From: Capillidium heterosporum
Taxonomy: Eukaryota; Entomophthoromycota; Entomophthoromycetes; Entomophthorales; Capillidiaceae
NCBI GenBank assembly: GCA_016630905.1
Contig: WBMQ01000002.1
Span: 3,087,262-3,151,261 of the forward strand
Direction of reading: 5' to 3'
Length of the DNA stretch: 64,000 bases
The position numbers were made by a program, and so were the translations under genes. The notes under the pieces were generated by a model. That model ran no database searches. It had not been told where the DNA came from and saw only the letters and a program-made list of their open reading frames with translations. Positions 1-10,885 of the stretch are shown one piece after another. Position 1 is the first letter of the stretch. Every line of letters begins with the position of its first letter.

Positions 1-1
1 A

Positions 2-1042
2 ACCTCTTCCTGCACCTTATGTAAATATAAAATTAGCACCGAGCCCAGCGTCAGGCAATGCATTATGGAAGGGACGATCCCCTACTGCCCCAAGTGTGAA
101 GGTATTTTGAAACCCGATATAACCTTCTTTGGAGAAAAACTACCTACCAGATTTGAAGTACAGAGCGCAAAGGTAACCATAAAGCTAGATCATTTATTAA
201 AGTTTAGGACTTTCCTATGTGCGATCTACTTTTGGTTATGGGCACTTCCCTGAAAGTAGCCCCCTTCTCCACTTTGGTGAATAGGATTGACCCCGACGTT
301 TCAGCTGTTCTCATAAATTTAGAGGACTCGTTTGAGAACGTACCACCGCCACCCTATGTGCTCCCCGACTTCAAGCCCCTACGTACCGACGACTCTATGG
401 ATTCGGATAGCTCCTTCTCGCACGAGGTTTATTCCGACCCTACTCGTAAGATTTCTCAATGTTGATGACGTACTTAGTTTTAGATTTAGCTCGCTCTAAA
501 TTTAGCTTTGTTATGGATGAATCTGATGGAGAAATTAATGTCACCGACTCCCCATTGTACCAGTCAACCACGGTCAAGCTTCGCGCCTCGAGTAGCGATA
601 CCGAAGTGGACTACGTCGATGTATGCAGCTTTTTGTACCATGACTAACATTTAATAGGTCGAATCCTTCGCTAACGATGACTTTGACGAGCCGGTCTACG
701 ACCGTGAAGCCGTCTTATGCTCGTGTGACGACGGCTGCCGAGTCTTAGCCGCTCTCCTTGGCTGGACGGTAAATTTTATATATCTTTCCCTACTAACTTA
801 ACTAGAAGGAACTGGACGCCCTCTTCTATCAAGGCGGCCCAAGCAACGCCAAAAGAGCGCGTCTATTTAAAAACAAATCTCCCCACCCCTCAACTATCGA
901 CGTGCCGTCGGAGGTTATAGCAACCAAACGAAGCTTCTCTCAAGGTTCCAACGAGCATGTTACTAAGAAATCGTCCATTGACTCGGACTCGATTGACGAA
1001 TTATCTCCTACTAACCGCTCCAAATTTCTGAAACCTTATTAA
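2..1042 (+). CDS. HST2: Sir2-family NAD-dependent protein deacetylase, Hst2/SIRT2-like (3' part)
   Basis: The gene is cut by the window start; the NAD-binding part lies outside. Exons 2-172, 207-445, 478-620, 658-768 and 806-1042 join in frame; the four introns are 32-37 nt. The structural zinc module is complete: CTLC at codons from base 11, then YCPKC about 23 residues later, followed by a LKPDITFFGE-type stretch typical of sirtuins. Exon 2 has the DLLLVMGTSLKVAPF strand/loop that contacts NAD. The last exons carry CDDGCRVLAALLGW then KELDAL, matching the C-terminal helix block of SIRT2/Hst2 and not Sir2 itself. A Ser/Lys-rich tail ends at TAA. By family knowledge it removes acetyl groups from histone or tubulin lysines using NAD+. 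Sir2 class is secure; the Hst2 subtype is inferred from the C-terminal block. Confidence 0.85.
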
Positions 1043-2132
1043 CTCATTATTTAACTTGCACCTACTACATACCACCTACATTTAGTTTTTAATTTTATCT
1101 AAATAATAAACTCTGTTTATAACATGTGTACTAAATCGGGCTTACCTTTATTGAATCTTTTAGATGTTTTGTAGGGCTATGTCAATATATAGAGAGTACT
1201 ATATTTTTTAATTTACAAAAGAAGTATACGAAATGAGGAATATCCATTTCATTAAGTTCTAATAGCTATATGTTTCTGAAATGAATCTACTGTAAGGTCC
1301 AGAGAAGTGCCATTAGATCTAAATAGTGATGGCACCATATTGTAAGTATATGATGTGATAGGTTGGAAAGGCAGAATTAATGTCTACTACTGCATTGATA
1401 ATATTAATCGTCTAAAGGAGGTAGGACCTAAGGATAACCAAGATAACCAGGAGACGGTAAGAGGCTGAGAGAGCGGAAAGATTGGACTATATAGTAGTAC
1501 TATGCTGATAAAAGTAAGATATTTCTAAGGACGAGACTTTATTCAAAAACTAGAAAATAGGATCTGATCATGAATAACAGTTAGAAGAAGCATTGTCCAT
1601 ATTGTAAGTAATAGCCAAGGATAGCAGAGTGGAGTATTGTCAAGCTGCTGAGTAACAGATAGAGCTAGGAAATATAGTCTAATGATGAGTAACAGCTAGG
1701 AATGGTAAGAAGAAATGTTTTCAAAATGCTGGCTTTGGATAGTGACTAAAAATTTAAATATGCCTTTGATACTTTGTAGGAGCGCTATTAGATTTAAATT
1801 TATCTATCCTTATAGCCAAACTACTATATAAATTAATTAAATTTAGGCCAAGTTTTAGTCAAGTAAAGCCAGCGATAATATCAACTACTGATGGCTGAAA
1901 TTTCTAGATCATGACTAGAACTAAAGAAACTAATCATGGTAGTTAAGAAAATCTGATAAGTAGGGTATTTATAACTAAAAATAATTGTAAATTAGGAAAT
2001 TGAAAGGTGGAAAGTTGGTAAAAGGCAGCACAAAGAAAATGGACAGGTTTATGATTTAGTAATAAGGATTATAACAATTAAGGTTATTATATCTATAATC
2101 TAACTACAAAACATTCCTATGTAAACCAACAT
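1043..2132. other. AT-rich intergenic sequence with decayed repeat
   Basis: I see no coding gene. The part about 1465-1870 has a weaker, more AT-rich direct relative at about 2560-2770: both contain tatatagtagta, then ctggcttt-atagt-actaaaa, then a TTTAAAT/CTAAAT stretch. A similar motif returns near 56390. This is probably an old dispersed repeat, not gene sequence. Confidence 0.5.
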
Positions 2133-2352
2133 AAAAATAAATGAAACCTAAACTTTGATGATGTAAAATCTAATTAAAATAATGTGAGCAATTATGATGT
2201 AAAAATATTAAGAATAAAAGTGCTAATAGAAACAGAAACAAAGTAATATAAAAATAACTTGCTACATATAATGCAGTTTAAGTTTTTAAATGAGCTCATA
2301 AATTTATAAAAAATAGTTTTCCGTTTTTAGAGCTATATTGTTTTATATTAAA
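2133..2352 (-). repeat. Left arm of ~220-bp inverted repeat flanking the retroelement
   Basis: This stretch is the reverse complement of 8443-8663 with few differences, from the AAAAATAAATG end to the GTTTTATATTA end. The two arms lie about 6.1 kb apart and enclose the LTR element and its AT-rich flanks. A third, much more AT-rich direct relative of the right arm lies at about 8148-8325. They may be terminal repeats of an older element into which the LTR element inserted, or simply two dispersed copies in opposite orientation. Confidence 0.7.
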
Positions 2353-2772
2353 TTTACTATTAGTATAATAGTTTTAATTAGTATAATTCCTATTACTAAG
2401 GTATAAAGTTAATTTTTATATTATTATTATTTTACTTTTCTACCTTTTAATTATAAGATTTAGAAATATATTATTAAATTCAACTAATTATAATACTATA
2501 TTATACACTTATAATATAGTAGTTTAGAAAAGTGAAACTAATAACTTATTACTATACTAATAATATAGTTACTTAAAAAAAGTAAAATTATATAGTAGTA
2601 TTATGTTAATAAATAATATTATTAAAGTACTGGCTTTAAATAGTAACTAAAAGATCTAAATATTTTTTTAGTATTTTAGTACTAATTATATTAAATATAT
2701 TTATATATACTTACTTTTATAGCTAAGCTATTTTATAAACTAATTTATTTAAAAAAGCTAATAATAATATTA
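2353..2772. other. AT-rich stretch, decayed repeat
   Basis: Almost only A and T, no coding frame. The part from about 2560 is a shortened direct copy of about 1480-1870 in which many C/G positions have become T/A. It ends directly at the left target-site duplication GTTAT (2773-2777). Confidence 0.45.
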
Positions 2773-2777
2773 GTTAT

Positions 2778-3539
2778 TGTTGGCTGGTCGCCCTCACTGA
2801 GTGTTTAACTACTGGCTTGGACTTCTAGTCGAGTGGATTCGGCATGGGACGTGACATGTGTATCGTGTTGTGGGCTGACTAATATAGATGCGGCAACTGC
2901 CCTACAATTAAATCTAATAGAAAAGCTTTATTCTTGCGACACTTCTAGTTAGGAACCCTTAAAACTTTATAATCAACCTAACCCAAACTTAATCTACGAC
3001 TAGAGTAAACTCAAAAGAAAGGTCTCAAACAATTCTGATAAACCGACTCAGAAACTCTCTTTTCCTTTATTGATGAAAGCGATCCAGAAACTCTTTTTCC
3101 TTCCCTCTTGTTCTTTCACTGTCCTTTTTGTTCTCCTATTTATTTCTTCTCGTTTTGTGGTCTGTTCCCTGTTTTTGTCCTCTTCTCTTTCTCTCTCTTC
3201 CTCCTTTTCTTCCTCCTTTTTCGTTCTTATATACGGTAAATCCGAAACAAGGCATAATTTGGAGGCTTATAAGTAAACTCTTTTCTTAATGAACCGGAGA
3301 GTCACTATCTTAATTACTGTTGTCCGCCTCCACATTTTGGACTCGCTTTCTCTGCAGGTCAACCATTGGAGAATCCGACATTAAGCCCGAAATCCCAATA
3401 ATTAGCAGCATATTAGTCAGCCCACAACACGATACACATGTCACGTCCCATGCCGAAGGACTCACCAAGTTCGGCCGAACCCACTCGACTGGAAGTCCGA
3501 GCCAGTGGTCAAACACTCAGTGAGGGCGACCAGCCAACA
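2778..3539 (+). repeat. 5' LTR with inverted-repeat arms
   Basis: The boundaries are TG at 2778 and CA at 3538-3539, with gag beginning at 3540. Unusually, the first ~108 bp (2778-2885) are the inverted complement of the last ~130 bp (3410-3539). The left arm lacks about 22 bp, flanked by a repeated TTCGG, and carries five base differences from the right arm, all C:G to T:A. The middle is pyrimidine-rich (about 3080-3230), with a TATATA-type sequence near 3229. Confidence 0.65.
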
Positions 3540-4433
3540 ATGGAGCCTTGTACGGGGCTACAACAGGCCAATATAGATGCAAGAAGAAACCGCAACACTT
3601 ATAATCAAAAGGCTAGTAAAAAGGATGAATATCGGGGTTATCAACCTCAGGGTTTGAGAATGGCTCGATTCAATGGTAACGAAGCTGTGGCGGGAATTTT
3701 CATTAAGATCTATAAGCAACAAGCCAACGCTATAGGGTGGAGCGATTACCAGAAGACTACAAATTTCTCCATGTACATCGATTCCGAACTATGGAACTGG
3801 CTACTATCTGTTCAAGATGAGACGTGGCCCCAGCTGAGAGTAGGGTTCCTGAACCACTTCACAGCCACTGAATCGGCAGGAGAGGCAATCAGACATCTCA
3901 GCACAATGAGACAGACACCCAATGAAAAGTTATCACACTATCTCACTCGGTTCGGTCACCAGGTGACTCACATCCCTGAGACGATGCCCCAGTCCTTGCT
4001 CATTGTGATCTTTGCTGATTCTCTTAAACCGGTTTTAAGGGCCAGGACCTTAGACCATAGCCAAAATTGTAAACCCTTAAAGGAAGTTATACAAGTAGCT
4101 ACAGAAGTCAATCGCAGATGGTTGCTAGATGATCCTTGTCGGGAAGCAGACCAGTTATGGCCAAATTCCCAAGCTATGGTAGCTAGTTCAATCCAGTTCC
4201 CAGTAGTTAGACTACAAGAGGTACCAATTGACTATCAAGTTCCTCATATCACCATCCTAACAACTCAAAACCCACCAGAAGCTAGGCAGGATACAATCTA
4301 TGAGGTTCTAAAGGAATTCACAAAAGTCATAAAAGATCTCCGCCCCCGTTGTTATAACTGCAATCAGGTAGGCCACATGAGCCGGCAGTGTAGAGCACCA
4401 CAGAGATCGGGAAATGGGAGAGGGCCCCAGTAA
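3540..4433 (+). pseudogene. Retrotransposon gag with CCHC zinc knuckle
   Basis: An open frame of about 297 residues starts at the ATG directly after the LTR end (the frame is open upstream to 3438, inside the LTR). The middle part (MARFNGN through LSTMRQTPNEKLSHYLTRF) is the usual Ty3/gypsy capsid-type region. Near the C-terminus CYNCNQVGHMSRQC has C-x2-C-x4-H-x4-C spacing, the nucleocapsid zinc knuckle that binds element RNA. This frame is itself intact, although the rest of the element is broken. Confidence 0.8.
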
Positions 4434-4483
4434 GCGGTACTGGAGGTCCTCAAAGTAATAGACTGCAAGAAGATCTACCAGAC

Positions 4484-6220
4484 GTGGTGGGTTATGCTGT
4501 ATTAACCCGATCTCAAGCCAAGGAATTGCGTAGGCAATTAGCGAGGGCTGAAGGAAATCCAGTATTAGAAGCAAGATTGAGGACTAAACTGACGGGAGAA
4601 AACATCAGGAATAGAGGAGAACCCTACAGTGGAGCGCAACCATCAGACCATATGCCCCCTCAAGGGTCAGGACACTCAACGCCAGCCCATACAGTTGGGA
4701 ATCGCAGAGGTAGTCAAGGAACTCAATATAGTAACCAATTGACGGTCAGAGAGGGGTTGGAAGAAGTAATAACCCAACCATTACCCTCAAGATTACAGCC
4801 AGGGTTTGAAATATCTATCCCAATGATGAATCCCCTTCCGGAGACAGTAACTCCAGGATCAATCTCGCTAAGACAAATGAAAGAGACCCGGATGCAAGCA
4901 GAGGAAGCTATGTAACATGAACCTCATTATTTTCCAATGAACCCCGGGATGGTTGGGAGAAACGATCTTCAGGATAAAGGAAGCAGTAGCAACCTCCATT
5001 ATAGCCCCAGAAATACAGCAGATGGCCAAAACAGTGATCTAATGGAGGGTAGCACAGTATCTGTAGGGCAGAGTGACCAAGGGATACCTCGTCAAGAACC
5101 TAAGGGGCTATCTCGAGGCAATAAAGGGAAAATGGGCAAGAAATCAGCGATACAACTGGTACTATTGGAGGAGGACCAGATGCAAGAAGACCAACCCAGG
5201 GATGAGGAAAGGAACCAATTTTCATCAATAGGAGATGAAACAGAGCAGTTAGAGGGTTCATCACGGATGGTAGAACATTTAGGCCATTTCCAATTACCGG
5301 ATAATGCTTATGAAGGAGCTCAAATTAGAATCACCCTCCCATTAGATACAGCACGAGAACATCCTCAACTTTGGTCAAAGTTAGACCAATTATTCCAAGA
5401 ATTCGAGATAGGAGGTTTCTTTGCAGGACAGCAGTTCATTTGGTCCAGCAAGTATGCAACATCAGTAAAAGGCGTGATGGATGGATTCCCAGCCCAAATT
5501 ATTATTGAAACCGGATGTAGCGGAGTAGTACTATCCCAAGGGTTTTACGATCGATCCCACTTGATCGAGGATGGGGAGGTACCTATTGCCATTAGTACAG
5601 CAGGAGACCTCACCCGCCAGGAACGATGTAAGGCTTTTGAAAAAGTTACCATCTCTATTGAGGGAGTAACAGCTCAAATTCCAACAGTGGTATTACCAGG
5701 AGGTCACTATGATGTGTTAGTAGGAATGAGTTGGTTGAAGCGAGTAGGTGCAATAATTGACTGCGCCACGGATACAATCACCATAGGGTCAGTTTCTATC
5801 CCAATATTCAATCAAGCACGACTTACAAAGGGTGTGACGGCCTTGGAAGCCACTCATCTGGAGGAACCAATACAATTCATACTCAAAGACTGTAGGGCAC
5901 GGATGCCATCTAAAGGATCATACGGATCAGCAGGAGATGAATTGCATGCCTTAGCAGACGGCCAAGTTGAACCAGGAGGAACAAAGATTTTTGACACAGG
6001 TGTTCAAATCATCATTCCCCCAGGAATGTATGGAGGAATCTCTTCCTGGTTGGGAATGGCAATGGGTAATAGGCTTGTAGTTACAGGAGGAGTGATTGAT
6101 CAAGGACCCTAGAGTACAGTCAAGGTTATCATTCAAAACGAAAGTAACAGAGCAGGTACTATTATGGCTGGGCAGCGAATTGCGCGATTGATCACCTACA
6201 GAACCAGCGAGCAGCTAGGA
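4484..6220 (+). pseudogene. Retrotransposon protease and dUTPase-like region, broken
   Basis: Two open segments (4484-4915 and 4937-6112) follow gag. Around 5450-5790 lies a retropepsin-like fold: IIIETGCSGVVLS where an active-site D-T/S-G is expected (here E), and a later YDVLVGMSWL. From about 5895 a dUTPase-like domain follows: MPSKGSYGSAGDELHA (motif 1), a motif-2-like SSWLGMA, GGVIDQG (motif 3). An in-frame TAG comes at 6110-6112, then VKVIIQNESN and AGQRIARLI (motif 4) run on in the same frame to about 6210. Motif 5 (glycine-rich) is not visible. The domain order is protease-dUTPase upstream of RT. The protein is inactive as written. Confidence 0.65.
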
Positions 6221-6649
6221 TAAAAGCAAGAGCAAGCTTCAAAACCGTCACGGCGAGATAATGGAAAAGTAGAAGACATTGACGACCAGGAAGCCTTGCT
6301 GCAGCACCAAGGGCCATCAGATCCAGCACTCCATACTGCTATGGCAGTCATAACACCCTTTGGAGCGGTCCAATGGTTAACTCGAAATAAGGGTGGAACA
6401 AATCGTACAGGGAACATCTTGTTATATACCCCCGAAGGACCAAAGAAGGGTCACAGCTGCACTCAGTTGGAGTCAGAAATAATAGTTAACAGGCCAGCAG
6501 TTGTTATGGCTCAGGCAATTGGTAACCCTTGGATGGAAACCTCTCTAAGTAGGCTCATCCATATCCCAGAGCCATATCAAGCATTCCATGTAGAAATATA
6601 AGAGGATTTATCGATATTATAATCCGAGGAAAGGGTTGGTACACTAATA

Positions 6650-7925
6650 GTGCAGCCTCTTGAAACACCTGAGGTTGGAGTGGATTTCCCAATCACAGAA
6701 CCCCCAATAGATTTGAACCCTGAGATGCTGGAGATTCTACATGAGAAAGTGAAGGGAGTAAGTTCCGAAGAAGAGGTTCAGCAGTTGTTCCAGATTTTAT
6801 ACCACCGGGTGTTGGCAGTCAGCCAACACAAATATGGCGTTGGTCGAATCAAAGAGGAGTATCACATCAGGATAAATGACGAAGAGCCCATCAGATCCTA
6901 CACAATCCAACGAGTAGAAGAGCACATAGAAACGTTAAATGGTGTTCAATTCTTTACCACCATTAATCTGACCAAAGGGTATTTCTAGATGGCCTTACAC
7001 CCCGACAGTAAAGAAATAACAGCGTTTAAGACCTCCTTAGGTCTATTCCAATGGACATGGTAACATCAGGGGCAGTATTCCAACGTTTAATGGATCAAGC
7101 AATGGCTGGGTTGGACTGCTGTTTAGTTTACATTGACGAAATCACCATCTTTTCGAAGACATGAAGAGATTATATCGTCAATATCAGACAAGTATTAGAC
7201 CGTCTCATCCAATGCAATCTCAAGGTCAATTTGAAAGAGTTTTTTCGCCCACCAGGAAGTCAAACTGTTGGAGCATGTAGTGGACACTGGAGGAGTAAGG
7301 GTTGACCCTGAAAAGGTGCAAGGGATCCGAGACATGCCACCACCAATGAACATCACTCAAATCCGAAGTTTCTTAGGGATGACAGGGTTTTACCGTCGGT
7401 TCATTAAGCATTACGCCCAAAAGTGCGATTGCTTATACCAATTAACTCGAAAGGATATTAGGTTCCAATGGAAAAGGCAACACCAACAAGCATTTGAAAC
7501 CTTTAAAACAGCACTATCCACGGCACCTATCCTTCGATATCCCAACTATAAGAAGAAGTTCTGGCTAGAAATGGATGCTAGCGGAGTAGGATTGGGTGCT
7601 GTGTTGGTTCAAGAATTTCCTGAGGGGCGGCTACCCATCGCTTATACATCCAAGACGTTGTCAAAAGCAGAAAGGAACTACACAACATCGGATCGAGAAG
7701 GATTAGCAGTAGTATGTGCAGTCAAGAAATGGCACCATTACATTCATGGGAGTCATTTTACAGTGATCACAGATCATGCCAGCCTGGCATTCCTATATTT
7801 CAAAAAGGAATTGGTTGGTCGAATCCAACGGTGGGCAGGATTTCTAATGCAGTACACTTTCGACATTACCCACAGACCAGGATCTGAAATGATAGTACCA
7901 GATACTCTATCCCAATTAGTTGCAA
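6650..7925 (+). pseudogene. Reverse transcriptase-RNase H, broken
   Basis: Segment 6650-6988 holds the RT fingers and motif A as FFTTINLTKGYF, where the first catalytic Asp is Asn. It ends in TAG exactly where FQM is usual (CAG to TAG). After frame breaks, FQRLMDQAMAGLDCCLVYIDEI gives motifs B-C with YIDE for YIDD, and a TGA stands where a Trp is common. From 7268 one frame is open: RT thumb (VQGIRDMPPP, IRSFLGMTGFYRRFI), then RNase H with LEMDASGVGLGAVL, SDREGLAVV and VITDHASL, whose acidic residues are kept. The frame stops being homologous at DTLSQL, where the LTR end is joined. Integrase is missing. Confidence 0.85.
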
Positions 7926-7943
7926 CGACCAGCCAACAGTTAT
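7926..7943 (+). repeat. 3' LTR remnant and right target-site duplication
   Basis: Bases 7926-7938 are the last 13 bp of the LTR; 7939-7943 are the GTTAT target duplication. The rest of the 3' LTR and integrase are gone. Confidence 0.75.
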
Positions 7944-8442
7944 TTTATTATTAATATTTATAATTTTTATATTATAATTAAAGCTAATAAAAATAATTAA
8001 TAAATAAAATAGACTTGTTATTAAAAATAATTAAAATTAGAAAATCAAAATATTAAAAGTTAATGATATAAAAGAATGCTAAATTTATAATCTAATGATA
8101 AAACTATAATAACTAATATTATTATACTAATATAATTAAAATAAAAACTATTTTTTAATAATTTAATAATTTTATTTTAAAACTTTAAACTGTATTGAAG
8201 ATAGTAAGCTATTTTTATTACAGTATTATTATCTTTTTTTAATAATTTTGTTACATTCTAATTAATTATATTATCTTAGATTTTATATCATTAAAGTTTA
8301 AGTTTTATTTATTTTTATAGTAATTATGGTTTATAATTTCATTTATATTTATAAATAGTATAAGTCAATTATTTTGTATTTAATAAATAAGATCTATAAT
8401 ACTTTATAAGATAAAGTAATAATTTAGCACTAATAGTAATGT
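7944..8442. other. AT-rich stretch with decayed repeat copy
   Basis: No gene visible. The part 8148-8325 is a more decayed tandem relative of the 8443-8663 repeat: shared order AACTATTTTTTA, AAACTTTAAACTG, TTTTACATC-like, AAAGTTTA-GTT. It has many C to T and G to A changes. Confidence 0.5.
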
Positions 8443-8663
8443 AATATAAAACAATATAGCTCTAAAAACGGAAACTATTTTTTATAAATTTATGAGCTCA
8501 TTTTAAAAACTTAAACTGCATTATATGTAGCAAGTTATTTTTATATTACTTTGTTTCTGTTTCTATTAGTACTTTTATTCTTAACATTTTTACATCATAA
8601 TTGCTCACATTATTTTAATTAGATTTTACATCATCAAAGTTTAGGTTCCATTTATTTTTGCAA
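8443..8663 (+). repeat. Right arm of ~220-bp inverted repeat
   Basis: Inverted complement of 2133-2352 (see there). It contains the ATGAGCTCAT palindrome present in both arms and ends about 100 bp before the SDR start codon, so part of it may lie in that promoter. Confidence 0.7.
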
Positions 8664-8763
8664 TGAATATATATTGCTTTGATAGCTTAGAAATATTTCT
8701 TCAATGGCGAAAAGAAATTTATAAACAAAGCAAAAAACAACTCAACTAATAGCAGCTCACAAA

Positions 8764-9772
8764 ATGCAGATAAAGGGGAAGTGTGTTATAGTAACGGGAG
8801 GGGCTAGTGGTTTTGGTAAAGAATTGAGTTTGAGATTGGTCAACTTGGGGTACTATTCTATACGATTTTATCTAACAACTATGTAGTGGGAAAGTAGTTA
8901 TTGGTGATGTCGATGTAGATGCTGGTGAAGCTTTCGTCAAAGAATTGAATAGGTGATTTATATATATTTGATAACTCATATGTTTTAAATTAGAGATAAA
9001 GAAGCTGCTGTTTTTGTCAAATGTGACGTAGCTGATGAAGCCCAACTTAGACAGCTATTTAAGACGGCCAAGACAAATTTTGGTGGAGCTCAGGTAACAT
9101 ATCAAGTGGAGTTATAGTAATAATCCGATAGATAATGGTAAACAATGCCGGCGTATTGTTTATTGAAAACGTCGAGACAGATACAGGTAGCTTACTCAAT
9201 GTTAAAATTTGTTGACCACTGTTGTAGCTGCCATTTCCAAAATTGCTGATATAAACTTGCGTGCCGTGTTTGTTGGAACCTCTTTGGCCATCCAACATTT
9301 CGATGAGTTGAAGAAAGAAAGCAAAAAGAATGATGATTTCGTTGTAATCAACGTATCATCTAAAGCGGCCTACGACCCAGTCGAAGTTGCTCCAGCTTAC
9401 TCTGCTACCAAACTTGCCGTACTTTTGCAGTTAAAGTCTAAAACTAACATGTATAGGTTCTATATTTTACTCAGATCTTAGGGTACCTAGGCAAGCGTGG
9501 CATTAGAGTGAACTGTGTCGCTCCTTCCTTTGTTAGTAAGTGTAGTTTGGTGTATTGTAGCTGATTTTATAGGAACTGGCATAACCCGTAACTTGAAGAC
9601 TGATCACGAGGTTTCAAACTTTAATACATGTAGTGATGTGCTCCCAATTGAATCTGTTGTAGATGGGATCGTTAGCTTGATTGAGGATGAAACCAAGCAG
9701 GGCGAATGTCTATTTTTAAAACCCCAATTACAAACTATCGTCCCTAAACTCTGGCTTAAGAATAGCATATAA
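8764..9772 (+). CDS. Short-chain dehydrogenase/reductase, 15-PGDH-like (paralogue 1)
   Basis: Seven exons: 8764-8849, 8887-8952, 8994-9093, 9132-9186, 9228-9418, 9457-9535, 9573-9772. All phases agree and give 258 residues. The Rossmann motif TGGASGFG is near the N-terminus. An Asp after the second strand (VIGDVD) favours NAD(H). NNAG follows, then the catalytic YSATK (Tyr-x3-Lys) with an upstream Ser (INVSS). Length fits classical SDRs (~250). The overall pattern resembles 15-hydroxyprostaglandin dehydrogenase-type enzymes that oxidise secondary alcohols, but the substrate cannot be read from sequence. The gene at 20168 has the same intron positions and phases, so the two are duplicates of one ancestor. 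Confidence 0.88.
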
Positions 9773-10885
9773 ACCTTACTACTTTCGAACTACACCTTAT
9801 TAATTTTAGTAGATATTCACCATTTGATGTTTATAAATCACTGATTTCTAGACCTCCACTCTGTACGTCCATTAGTTTGTTTTCTTGAACGATTGAAACT
9901 TTTCTATTTCACTATTTCACATCTTTTAACAAAGCACTGCACTACTAGACTATAATAGTAAAATATCCATGTATACTATCAAAAGCTCAGACATAACTTT
10001 AAAAACAAAAATGGTGCTATGAGAAACTCTGATATAGGTTTAGAGTAAGCTGGGATAAATTACTATATATATTTAAATAAATATTCATGTTTGGTATGAA
10101 TATAGTTAATTAAATATAGAGTATACTTTAATTATGGTTGGTCATTCTACCTTTGATACATCCACTAGAATTGTAAGTCAGACTCCAAAGCATAGTAATC
10201 GTTCATATTTCAAGAAGCTTATTTACGAATCCAGCCATAAAAGCCATCCCAATATTTCCGAACAATAGAGTAGGCCCTGCGAATCTACTTAATATATGAT
10301 CGCTTTAACTCCCACAATATTTTAGCAAATAATTAAAAGTAATGTTGGCACCTGCCCAACAAACCTGAATCACAGAAATCCAAACGTCCTGACACTGGCC
10401 TACTGCTCAAACTGTAAAATGTGCTTCCAACTTCACCTTCCATTTGTTCATAAAAATTCATTGGTAGCCAATAAATCGACCCATGTGCTTCGTCTTGAAA
10501 GAAATTGAACAACTATCCTCAAATGCAGAGCAAAACAATTTCATTTCCTTATTTTAGCTCCAGCTAAGATGAGATGGATATCCAATAGGCAAGTTAACCG
10601 CACCATCACATGTAGTAATCATTTCTATATTGGGCAGGGGATCATTAAGTTTTATCCCCCCAGTTTTCTATCCTTCCACTTTAACTCATCCTTTATCTCT
10701 CATCCAACCTTATAAGCTATAGCACCTTCCCTTTAAAAACCTGAACCTTATATAAAATAAAACCATCCTTTCTCCACAATTAAAAACTTTAGTTTCTAGC
10801 TCCTACAACTCTCCAACCAAAATTCGGGTTACCTTTACTAAACTAAAACATCATATTAAGTAGACGAAATCCACTTGCAACCCGA
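9773..10885. other. Intergenic; pyrimidine-rich upstream region of the zinc-finger gene
   Basis: No coding frame seen. The last ~250 bp (10640-10885) are strongly pyrimidine-rich on the + strand (runs of CTTTCC/TCCTTT), a common fungal promoter or 5' UTR feature upstream of 10886. Confidence 0.4.

Larger units (their letters stand above)
2778..7938 (+). mobile_element. Ty3/gypsy-like LTR retrotransposon, defective
   Basis: The element starts TGTTGGCTGGTCG (2778-2790) and ends with the exact inverted complement CGACCAGCCAACA (7926-7938). It is flanked by a 5-bp direct repeat GTTAT (2773-2777 and 7939-7943), as expected for LTR-element integration. Inside, in order: a ~762-bp 5' LTR, gag with a CCHC knuckle, aspartic protease, dUTPase-like domain, reverse transcriptase and RNase H. 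The order protease-RT-RNase H and the RT/RNase H sequence place it with Ty3/gypsy elements. It is dead: several frames are broken, RT motifs are mutated, integrase is absent, and the 3' LTR is reduced to its last 13 bp, joined directly to the RNase H end. Confidence 0.85.

Noticed and set aside
23-36. Tiny intron starting GTAAATAT in the sirtuin gene
   Set aside because: Reading through gives CTLC and then the second zinc pair in frame, as in all sirtuins, so no intron is needed.
3070-3523. Short open frames in the LTR (3070-3276, 3310-3516, 3320-3523)
   Set aside because: They lie in pyrimidine-rich or inverted-repeat LTR sequence and show no homology-like features.
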